Shown here: piece by piece, positions 23,412 to 32,227 of the stretch
Layout of the letters: every line of letters starts with the position of its first letter
Numbering within the stretch: the first letter of the stretch is position 1
From: Piliocolobus tephrosceles
Lineage: Eukaryota > Chordata > Mammalia > Primates > Cercopithecidae
NCBI RefSeq assembly: GCF_002776525.5
Contig: NC_045438.1
Span: 149,026,095-149,090,094 of the forward strand
Length of the DNA stretch: 64,000 bases
Direction: 5' to 3'
The notes under the pieces: generated by a model
Databases searched by the model: none
What the model saw: only the letters and a program-made list of their open reading frames with translations
What the model was told of the DNA's origin: nothing
Translations under genes and position numbers: made by a program

Positions 23412-24716
23412 CAGCTTTCCTGATTGAGGTTGTGGTCAGTTGGGGTAAGTGTGAGATGTAATTGCTGGAAAGGAGTTGACCTGTCCTATACACAAAAATG
23501 GTCCTGGTCTGCGGGCTGCACAGAAAACCACTCCTCTCCTGTTAACGCTGGCTGGAAGCACATCTCTTCTACAGAGACTCTGTCAGGTGGCTTCTAGACC
23601 CTCAGAGTCCCAAGTTTACCTGTGGACAGAAAAGCGGTGTTCTAAAGCTAGACATTGGTCCATTTGGTTAGGAAATCAGGAAGCTAGAGGATATAGATAG
23701 AGCCTTGGCCTGGTCTGGGTAAGCACATGCAGTCTCTTCCTTGTATTATTGAACTCTCCAATGGAACACTTTACAGGCCCACCAGAAAAGCCCCACTATA
23801 GAGAAGATCATGAGCAACATCCATCATTCCAGTCCACCATGACAGCTGAGCAAAGACAAGGAGATGATTAAGCACCTGGACATATGTATTCATACCAACT
23901 GAAGTGTCTGTGGTAGCCCACTATTAACCAGGGTACAAGGCCTCCTAGATTTCATGTACAAAGTGCACAGACAGAGTACATGGCACTCGGCCCAAAGATG
24001 TCCTGTAGGTAGAGGGTGGGAAAGCAGGGATGGGAGGAGGGGAGCTACAGTGAATGCATTGCTATACAGCCCCTGAATCCTTACCTTTACATAAACTATA
24101 TACTTGATGTTCATTGACTGGATCTGCTCTTTAGCATACAAGCTAGCTGCCAGGTGGCTGTCCTAGCAAATGTATGCATGCTTTGCAGATTGAAACTTCA
24201 TCATTATTTCTGAAACATGTAATATGAAAAAAATTCACCTGGGTTTAAAGTCCAAATACATGATCTCAGGAAATTTCAATAATGTAGCTGATAATTTAAG
24301 AAAAGGAAGAATTATTAGATTAAAAAAACCAATTATTGTAAATGAGTGGTTTCAGAAATGTTTAAAATATACACTATTTACTTACATGGAAATATTTCAG
24401 AGAGCAAATACTGAAAATTTGATGAAATCATCATTGTAACACCTTGGCTAGGAATCAAGTAGAACAATTTCAACCTTAAAACCTAGTATTATAAAAGCAA
24501 GCTCAAATTTCTCTTTAAGTGTTTGAAGTTTTATTTTAGAAATAATCTATATCTTTCCTAATACGCTGCATTTCTTTTTCTTACCAAAATTTTACAATGT
24601 CAGTAAAATAATATTTTATAGCAAATTCCAAATAACTGTTTTCACACCCCTTGCTGTTTGCCACAGTGTTATCACAAATAAACACTTACTATATGTTTCA
24701 TTAAAAAGAGGTTGGC

Positions 24717-25022
24717 AGCCAGGCGTGGTGGCTCACACCTGTAATCCCAGCACTTTGGGAGGCTGAGGCGGGTGGATTATCAGAGGTCAGGAGTTCAAGA
24801 CCAGCCTAGCCAACATGGTGAAACCCTGTCTCTACTAAAACTACAAAAATTAGCCAGGCGTGGTGGTGTGTGCCTGTAATCCCAGCTACTAGGGGGTGCT
24901 GAGGCAGGGGAATTGCCTGAACCTGGGAGGTAGAGGTTGCAGTGAGCCAAGATAGCGCCACTGCACTCCAGCATAGGTGACAGAGTGAGACTCTGTCTTT
25001 AAAAAAAAAAAAAAAAGAAAAG
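24717..25022 (+). mobile_element. Alu: Alu SINE, full length
   Basis: A sense Alu close to S consensus with a G-interrupted A tail. Flanks show an imperfect duplication (aaaagaggttggca before, gaaaaaggttggca after), which gives the boundaries. Confidence 0.97.
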
Positions 25023-25035
25023 AAAAAGGTTGGCA

Positions 25036-26633
25036 AGAACTTGTCTATAAAATTTTAAATATCTGTGTATATGCTTAAAGGATGCACTTAAATATCTATC
25101 TCTGTACCTATCTAGCTAAGTGGCAGGAGTAAAATCATCTCTCTTCTGCGTAGAATCCTTCTTCCTCTCTTTATCCATTCACAATACTGCATGAATATGC
25201 ATTTTCCTTTCAAAGGGTAGTGCAGCTCAGAATATTCATTCTGAGCAAAGATATATTAATGCTATTCTGATGAAATATTTTCCCACAAGCTCATATGTTG
25301 CACCTACCAAACCCATAGATGAGGAAGCTCGTCAAGTATAACTTTTAGGCAAACAGAAAACCAAAAGCAACTTAAAGACATCGCCAGCATTTTGGGTTAA
25401 TTTCTACATTTTAATTTCATGATGTCACAGAAGAGCCAGAACAAAAGGAAATGGGGAATATTCAAGATGATTAACTCCTTGCATTCCAAAATTCAAAAAC
25501 AAAATCCAAAGTATCCCAAAAAGTATATGTAAGGACATATATGCAGTTAGTCATTCATGGCCTTCTTTCATTCACTAATTTACTTATCTAAGTATGTTTC
25601 TCTAAAGTCATCTATCACTTGGGCAATTAGCTCCTGTTATTTTAGATCTGAGACACTTGGATACCTGCTAGTTCCCATGGCACTGTGACATGATTTTGAG
25701 GTTGTAAATGCCTCACAATTAACAAAGTCTCTTTTATTATTTTGAACTCTCTCCCTCATTGCCTTTGTCTTCTATAGAAGATGAAATGACAAGGTTTTTA
25801 AAACGTGTTTTCTTATTTTCTGCAATATGTATTTTTAAATCACACTGACAGTTTTATTCCATAGCACACCGGCAATTGCTAAGTTCTTATGAACCACTCT
25901 ATCCCAACAAAATCACTCAGGGAAGAGAGGTTTAAGGAGACGAATTTCAGCTTCATGCTTCAGAGGGGTTGTAACAAATCATGATACGGGAGGAGGAAAA
26001 CAAATATAAAAATGATGAAATGTACCTTGATAAGAGTGTGTTTTTAATCACTATTTTCATAGACAGGTGCAATTCTCAAAATCTTTCCTCTGTGGGGCTG
26101 TACTTTATGAAGTTTGTGTGCCATATTTTCAGTACAGTCAACACCCACTCCCTCTTCTACTTATGACCATGCCTATTGCCTTTGTAAGGGGTAGAATTCC
26201 AGGTCTGGGCTGCTCCAGGGGACACCTCATCTTTCCACTATGGGGCTTCTCCCGATCTTCTTGCCTTCTGAAGGATTTGTTTGTAAGAACATGTCAGCCT
26301 TAAAGTAATGGGCCAGCTTCCTGAATTGCTTAGAGCTAGCTACAATTTACCAGCCTCTGAAGTGGCATTAAAGCAATGTTCGTTTCTTAATGAGTATTAA
26401 ATTTACTTTTAGCCAAACCCTCTAGCTGACAATGAAGTGTTCGCTGGGCTTGCTATTGGCTCTCTCTTTGGTAATTACTCTACTGCCGGTGATTACTCTA
26501 TCTTTCTTTTTGAATGCAGAAGCTTAAAATGTTTGAGTCTTATACTTAATTTTAAAAGTAGGAACAGCAGTAAAACTCTCCAGATTTCAAGTCTCTGACT
26601 AGGGCCTCTCCTCAACTATGAAACAAATCCATA
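25036..26633. other. unassigned stretch
   Basis: About 1.6 kb with no recognisable gene. The open frames near 25981-26303 have no known domain. Confidence 0.45.
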
Positions 26634-26703
26634 TGGTGTAGTGGAAAGAACATGGACTGTGGTAGAAAATCTAAGTTTAACTCCTGAGCCTGTCTCTTCT
26701 ATC
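26634..26703 (+). mobile_element. MIR: MIR SINE, 5' part (split)
   Basis: The first about 70 bp of a sense MIR (tggtgtagtggaaagaacatgg). It is cut by a DNA transposon and continues at about 27046. Confidence 0.7.
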
Positions 26704-27045
26704 AGGGCTTGGTAAACTACTGCTTGTGCACCAAATCCAGCTCACCACCTCTTTTGGTGCAACCTGTGAAACAAGAATGTGTTTTACATTTTTACATGAT
26801 CTGGGAAAAAATCAATTGAATAATAATATTTTATGACATGAAAATTACACAAAATTCAAATTTCAGCCCATAACTAAAGTTTCACTGGAATACAGCCACA
26901 GTCATTTATTTATGTATGGGCTATGGCTGTTTACATGCTACAACAGCAGAGGTGAGTAGTTGCAAGAGCAACTGTATGGTGCAAAAAAGCCTAAAATATT
27001 TACTATCTGGTCCTTTACAGGAAACGTTTGCCAATGGACTGTTAT
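26704..27045 (+). mobile_element. hAT-type non-autonomous DNA transposon
   Basis: An element of about 340 bp. It opens cagggcttggtaaac and closes gtttgccaatggactg, imperfect terminal inverted repeats. Inside are the blocks ctatggctgtttacatgctac and cctaaaatatttactatctgg, which I know from a common mammalian hAT fossil; I do not assign the family name. It splits a MIR. The 8-bp target duplication is not clear. Confidence 0.75.
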
Positions 27046-27195
27046 AAATAGTTGATTGGTCATAGGAGCATTAATTTACTCCCAAAGCCTCAATGGCTTT
27101 GTCTGTAGAAAGGGATCAATAACATAGTTACATCACAGAACTATTGTGAAGAACAAATGAGGTTGTTAATCTCAGCACTTAGAAAACTCCTTGTT
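27046..27195 (+). mobile_element. MIR: MIR SINE, 3' part (split)
   Basis: The continuation of the MIR begun at 26634: 'gcctcaatggctttgtctgtag' and 'atagttacatcacagaactattgtgaag' fall in the order expected for the core and 3' half. Confidence 0.7.
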
Positions 27196-28620
27196 AAAAA
27201 AGTCAAAATGGAATTACTGATTATTGGATGTTTTGCTCTAATAATTATTCTTATCCTTCTATCAACTCAACTGAGTTTATTTTTAAATAAATGATTTATG
27301 ATCTATTTAATTTATTTATATTAGATATGATTTAGAAATTGGCATTTAAAATAATTTATTCAAATACTTATTGGATGTCTATTACAAGTCAAGTACTCAC
27401 CTTTGAGGAGACATTATATAAAAATGAAACTCCTCCACTCTCTCAAAATGTCTTTGGAAAAAACTCCTCAAAGACTTACCGACATGTGTAATTTTTCCAC
27501 TTGATCCTATTTTTGATTGATCTGTGTGATCTTTTTAATTGTTCCCAGATCACCAAATGGAAACAAAGTAAATCTACATTCCTCAAATGCATTTGAGCTC
27601 TATCAACAATTGCATATAAAATAAAAAGAAAAATTGGTATATTTATTCCATTCATCCAGCATAAATTATGTTCATCTTTATCACAAAGTTTTATAGCTTA
27701 GGAAGTTCTTTAAGTTTTCACCTCGAATTTTACCCCCAAACTAGTTTATGGATAAAAATCCAATAAAGATTTCTCTTCTAAAAGGATGAAGGCATTTGCC
27801 ATGCTGCTAATGAAGGAAGAAATAGAGGAAATCCATTTGGTTATTTCCTGATTCTTGTCCAAAAGCAATTGCCTCCTGCTGTGGTCTGTTCTTAGTGTTC
27901 AAGCAGCGCTGGTTCAGGTCCAAACCTTCAGTCTATTTTGATCTAGGAGCGCTAACTTCTTTGATGTGTATCAGTGACTTCTAAAGTGCCGTGCCAGGTT
28001 TAATCAAAGGTACATAGCTTCAGCAAAAATAAATGACGAGAAATGATCACAGTGCCACACGCAGGGTTTTTAAGCAGCCTCCAGACTTTGCTGTGTTAGG
28101 CCCCCTCCTCAGAGGACAAATGCAGGAACCCCAGAGGGTCTCTCTCAGATAAAATAATTGCAGAAAAACAGAACAAAGGAAGCAGGGCAATATTCTCAAG
28201 CCCTCCGATTTCATGATGCAACCAATATTCCTCTGGCTGCTGTGGCTGAGGTCCAGCACAGCTCTGCATGCTACTGCCATGAGTGTAGGTGGCAGGAGTG
28301 GATGCTGAGCAGGCACTAGGACCACAGGGCCTCCAGCGTGAGTGTGCTGGACAAGAACATTAGAGCTGGCATTATAGAGCCTATCCTAACTAGAGTCAAG
28401 CAGTTGCTCACTTAGTGGCCTTTTTACTCATATATAAGGATGTATCCAAACACAGGTTGATTCTAGATCAACCATAACACAACTAAGTAGCAAAAAGGCC
28501 TTTTCAGCTTTCTGCTAATTCTTTCATTATAGTACAGTGTTTTACAAGCATTTTACATCTCCCACCTCTAAAAATGTTTTTAGATGTATGTACGCATGCA
28601 CATGAATTATTATCAACTCA
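27196..28620. other. unassigned stretch, A+T-rich
   Basis: About 1.4 kb with no recognisable gene; the 92-codon minus-strand frame at 28047-28325 has no known domain. Confidence 0.45.
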
Positions 28621-28650
28621 AAAATATATATATATTATAATAATATATTG
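28621..28650. repeat. AT-rich simple repeat
   Basis: A (TA)n tract followed by TAA-like repeats, next to the 5S pseudogene. Confidence 0.85.
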
Positions 28651-28694
28651 AATTTTAAATTCTTACAAGATTGATGTCTAATGCTTTCTTCCAT

Positions 28695-28777
28695 ACCAAG
28701 CACTAACCAGGCCCAAACCTGCTTAGCTTCTGAGATGAGAGAAGATAGGGGGCGTTCAGGGTGATATGGCCGTAGAC
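28695..28777 (-). pseudogene. RNA5SP: 5S ribosomal RNA retropseudogene, 3'-truncated
   Basis: The minus strand reads as the first about 82 bases of vertebrate 5S rRNA, from gtctacggccat at 28777 down to gttagtgcttgg at 28695. Several substitutions are spread through it. Box A and the intermediate element of the internal promoter are present; box C and the last about 38 bases are missing. Imperfect direct repeats flank it: aatgctttcttccat (28680-28694) and aatgctttctttccat (28781-28796). There is no A tail on the sense-3' side, so it looks like a tail-less retrocopy. It is unlikely to give a functional 5S RNA. Confidence 0.9.
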
Positions 28778-28989
28778 TCCAATGCTTTCTTTCCATTCCC
28801 CAATGTACTATTTTAGGTGCTTTCAGAGGTCTGCATACCATATGTGTTGCTATATTATCTAGACAACTTAGAAGCCAGGGTTATTTTCTGAAAAGTTCAC
28901 TTAACATTTTAAAATCCAAAGTCACAGGATTATTCATTCCTTAGCATGGCCTGTGATTGAATAAAATTTTATTTGACTGCTGTACCAGA

Positions 28990-29221
28990 TTTTATCTTGT
29001 TAATCACTCTTGTAAAACTCTCTTTTCTCTGCCTGAGTCAATTTCCTCCCCTGCCACTCCTCTTGTGATCTCATCCTATCACATGGCTTTAAATATCATA
29101 AATATTCTAACAACTATCTCTGGACTGGACCACTCCCTTCAAATGTAGATTCATATATCCCATTTAACTCAATGTCTAAACCTAAATTCCTTGTCTCTCC
29201 CAATGAAGCTGTTCCTCTATT
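28990..29221 (+). mobile_element. L2: L2 LINE fragment (split, left part)
   Basis: A sense L2 with ORF2-like text (the tctggactggaccactcc to aaattccttgtctct region). It is strongly diverged. It is followed by a DNA transposon, and L2 text from further downstream in the element resumes at about 29655. Confidence 0.55.
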
Positions 29222-29641
29222 AGTCCTCCTCAACTTAGTACAAACTGTCTCCAACTTACATGTTTCATTTACAATTTTTTTACTTTACAATGGTGTGAAA
29301 GTGATACATAGTAGAAACCATACTTTGAATTGGAATTGTAATATTTCCCATATCACCAAGGCTAGTGATATGTGGTGTGACACCCTTGCGATGCTGTGCA
29401 GTAACAGCTCCTCATGTGATCACGAGGGCAAACACTAGACATTCTACAGTGGACTCTGGTGACAGATGATTTTGCCCAACTGTGGGCTAATGTAAATCTC
29501 TGAGCATGTTTACGGGAGGCTAGGCTAAGCTATGATGCTTGGTGGGTTAGGTGTATCAAATGCATTTCTTACTTAGGATATTTTCAACTTAGTATGGGTT
29601 TATTAGGATTTAACCCCATCATAAATTGAGGCGCATCTGTA
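29222..29641 (+). mobile_element. Tigger/pogo-like (TcMar) non-autonomous DNA transposon
   Basis: About 420 bp with near-terminal blocks gtcctcctcaactta and aaattgaggcgcatctg. Internal blocks include ttttttactttacaatggtg, tgatcacgagggcaaacac, gattttgcccaactgtggg and aggctaggctaagctatg, which I recognise as a mammalian Tigger-type fossil; the family name is not assigned. TA at both edges is compatible with a mariner-type target site. Confidence 0.75.
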
Positions 29642-29654
29642 AATGCAGCTACAT

Positions 29655-29945
29655 CCTAACCCATGCTCAGACTAAAGGTGGGCTCACCTTTAACATTTCA
29701 CTTTCTCTCACACCCTACATCAGCAAATCTTGTCTGAACCTTTTAGAGACATGCAAACTCTTTATATCACTGTTACTCTTCACTCTGTAGTCTAAGCCAC
29801 CATCTCTCACACAAGGATGACTGCAATAACCTACTCATCCTCTTTATCCCTCTGCAGCTTGTCTCAACACAAGATTCCAGAATAGATCAGGTCAGTTCTT
29901 TACTCAACATTCTCCACTGGCCTCCCATCTATGCAGAGAAACCAT
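29655..29945 (+). mobile_element. L2: L2 LINE fragment (right part)
   Basis: Sense L2 text (taagccaccatctctcacac, gatgactgcaataacctact, tactcaacattctccactgg). It continues the L2 split by the Tigger-like element and is cut on the right by an Alu fragment. Confidence 0.7.
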
Positions 29946-30138
29946 CCTCCCACCTCAGCCTCTCCAGTAGCTGGGACTGCCCACATGGGCCACCACTTCT
30001 GGCTAATTTTTGCATTTTTTTGTAGAGATGAGGTTTGCCATGTTGCCTAGGCTGGTCTCGAACTCTTGGACTCAAGCGATTCACCCAACTTGGGCTCTCA
30101 AACTGCTGCGATTACAGGCATGAGTCACCGTGCCAACC
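29946..30138 (-). mobile_element. Alu: Alu SINE fragment (J-like), antisense, 3' part missing
   Basis: About 190 bp covering the Alu left monomer, linker and the start of the right monomer. The tail and most of the right monomer are absent. It is old and diverged. Confidence 0.9.
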
Positions 30139-30295
30139 TTATTTAAAAGAATTTATTAGTTCCTTTAGCTTACTGTTTTCCTATTGAAAAATAAACTTTG
30201 ACTAAAAAATGTGACTTCATGTTTTTGCCCTAAACTTGTTTCCAAACACTGGGGTTATTACCATCACAATATAAAGCACTTTTGAGTTTATGTGT

Positions 30296-30522
30296 TTTTT
30301 TTTTTTTTAATTTTTATTTTAAGTTCCAGGTGAGTGTGGTACATATACACCATGGAATACTATCCAGCCATAAAAAGGAATGAGATCATATCATTTGCAG
30401 GGACATGGATGGAGCTGGAAGCCATTATCCTCAGCAACCTAGGGCAGGAACAGAAAACCAACCACCACATTTTCACCGTGGGAGCTGAACAATCAGAACA
30501 CATGGACACAAGGAGGAGAACA
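30296..30522. mobile_element. LINE-1: L1 fragments, opposite orientations
   Basis: A T run and a few bases of an antisense L1 3' end (30296-30330, ending aagttccagg) join directly to sense L1 ORF2 3' text (30331-30522, from gtacatatacaccatggaat). The sense text stops in the 3' UTR coding border. The 67-codon frame in it is an ORF2 remnant. It is not a normal twin-primed product, because the inverted part is the 3' terminus. Confidence 0.8.
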
Positions 30523-30554
30523 CCACACAATATTTAGTTTACTTATTTAGTCAA

Positions 30555-30634
30555 TTTTGAGATGGAGTCTTGCTCTGTGCCCAGGCTAGAGTGCAATGGC
30601 ATGATCTTGGCTCACTGCAACCTCTACCTCCCTG
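30555..30634 (-). mobile_element. Alu: Alu SINE, antisense, part 1 (split by LTR12)
   Basis: The first about 80 bp of an antisense Alu (ttttgagatggagtc to ctctacctccctg). It is interrupted by the LTR and resumes at 32021. Confidence 0.95.
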
Positions 30635-31271
30635 TGAGAGGTGACAACATGCTAGCAGTCCTCGCTAGCTCTCTGTGCCTCCTCGGTCTCAGCGTCCACT
30701 CTGGCCATGTTTGAGGAGCCCTTCAACCCCTGGCTCACTGTGGGAGCCCCTCTCTGGGCTGACCGAGGCCAGAGCTGGCTCCCTCTGCTTGCAGGGAGGT
30801 GTGGAGGGAGAAGTGCCAGCAGGAACCGGGGCTGTGCATGGTTTTCGAGGGCCAGGGCCAGTTCCAGGTGGGCGTGGGCTCAGGACCCCAATTTGGAATG
30901 GCCGGCCGGAGCCGCCAGTCCCGGGCAGTGAGGGGCTTACCACCCAGGCCAGCAGCTGCAGAGGGTGTGCTGGGTGCCCCAGCACTGCTGGCCTGCCTAT
31001 GCTGGGCTGAATTCTCACTGGCCTCCACTGCTTCCCCGTGGGGCAGGGCTTGGGACCTGCAGCTTGCCATGCCCGAGTGCCCCCTACCACCAGTGGACTC
31101 CTACGTGCCCAGCCCCCCCGACGGGTGCCGCCCCTGCCCGGCAGCGCACCCAGTCCCATCCACTGCCCAAGGGCTGAGGAGTGCACGTGCCTGGCCTCGG
31201 ACTGAAAGGCAGCTGTGCCGGAGGCCCTAGGCAGGATCCACTAAGGGAAGTCAGCTGGTTTCCTGAGTCAG

Positions 31272-31620
31272 GTGGGGCCTTGGAGAACTTTTATATCTAG
31301 CTAAAAGTTTGTAAATGCACCAATCAGCACTTTGTGTCTAGCTCAAGGTTTGTAAATGCACCAATCAGCACCCTGTGTCTAGCTAATCTAGTGGGAATTT
31401 GGAGAACTTTTGTGTCTAGCTAAAGGAATGTAAAAACACCAATCAGCACTCTGTGTCTAGCTCAAGGTTTGTAAATGCACCAATCAGTGCTCTGGGTCTA
31501 GCTAATCTGGTGGGGACTTGGAGAACTTTTTTGTCTGCCTAAAGGCTTGTAAATGCACCAATCAGTGCTCTGTGTCTAGCTCAAGGTTTGTAAACACACC
31601 AATCAGCACCTGTCAAAACG
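31272..31620. repeat. U3 tandem array, 119-bp period, CCAAT-bearing
   Basis: Three units of 119 bp, the last incomplete. CCAAT boxes lie at 31320, 31361, 31439, 31480, 31558 and 31599, so spacing alternates between 41 and 78 bp. A seventh is at 31647 outside the array. CCAAT boxes in ERV9 LTRs are known NF-Y sites. Confidence 0.95.
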
Positions 31621-31681
31621 GAACAATCAGCTCTCTGTAAAATGGACCAATCAGCAAGATGTGGGTGGGGTCAAATAAGGG

Positions 31682-31688
31682 AATAAAA
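31682..31688 (+). promoter_or_regulatory. LTR12 TATA-like box
   Basis: aataaaa just upstream of the U3/R boundary, at the place of the ERV9 promoter box, following gtgggtgggg. Confidence 0.7.
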
Positions 31689-31771
31689 GCAGGCTGCCCA
31701 GGGGCAGCAGTGGCAATCCTGTGGCACCTTTCCTGGTGGAAGGTTTTTTTTTTCCCCCTTTTGCTCTTTGC

Positions 31772-31777
31772 AGTAAA
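31772..31777 (+). promoter_or_regulatory. LTR12 polyadenylation signal, variant
   Basis: agtaaa at the place where LTR12 usually has the AATAAA hexamer, so the signal carries a single-base change that is expected to weaken it. Confidence 0.65.
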
Positions 31778-32020
31778 TCTTGTTGCTTAGGGGTTGGGTC
31801 TATGCAGCCTTTATGAGCTGTAACACCCACCGTGAAGATCTACAGCTTTATTTCTGAAGCCAGTGAGACCATGAACCCACCAGAAGGAGGAAACTGTAGA
31901 TACATCTGAAGGAACAAACTCTGGACACACTATCTTTTAAGAATTGTAACACTCACCCTGAGGGTATGCAGCTTCATTCTTGAAGTTAGTGAGACCAAGG
32001 ACCCACCAATTCCGGAAACA

Positions 32021-32227
32021 CCAGGTTCAAGCAATTCTCCCGCCTCAGCCTCCTGAGTAGCTGGGATTATAGGTGCCTGCCACCATGCCCGGCTTACTTT
32101 TGAATGTGTAATTGAGGCAGAGTTTCACCATGTTGGTCAGGCTAGTCTCAAATTCCTGACCTCGTGATCTGCCTGTCTTGGCCTCCCAAAATGCTGGGAT
32201 TACATGCGTGAGCCACTGCACCCAGCC
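32021..32227 (-). mobile_element. Alu: Alu SINE, antisense, part 2 (split by LTR12)
   Basis: The rest of the Alu begun at 30555, through the linker and the left monomer. An imperfect flank duplication (ccacacaatatttagttt at 30523, ccacactgtttagttt at 32228) bounds the original Alu. Confidence 0.95.

Larger units (their letters stand above)
21270..24702. other. unassigned stretch, A+T-rich
   Basis: About 3.4 kb without a recognisable gene. It holds an A-rich run (21323-21362), a short CA tract near 21824-21838 and two local tandem duplications described separately. The open frames at 21573-21926 and 23476-23700 have no domain I recognise. Confidence 0.45.
30635..32020 (+). mobile_element. LTR12: solitary ERV9-family LTR (LTR12)
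   Basis: A 1386-bp LTR beginning tgagaggtgaca and ending ccggaaaca, flanked by a 4-bp duplication with one mismatch (cctg/ccag). The order of blocks (C+G-rich 5' U3, tandem CCAAT repeats, A+T-rich promoter box, R, and a U5 with repeated 'aactgtaacactcacc'-like units) matches LTR12C/D. Only one LTR is present, so it is a recombinant solo LTR. Open frames in its 5' half (up to 165 codons) are chance in C+G-rich DNA. Members of this family often drive nearby transcripts in primates; activity here is untested. Confidence 0.95.

Noticed and set aside
23476..23700. 74-codon frame starting near a plausible ATG
   Set aside because: No domain and no upstream or downstream exon context; likely chance.
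30689..31230. Open frames of up to 165 codons on both strands
   Set aside because: They lie in the C+G-rich half of the LTR12, where stop codons are rare by composition; overlapping frames on both strands and no domain point to chance.
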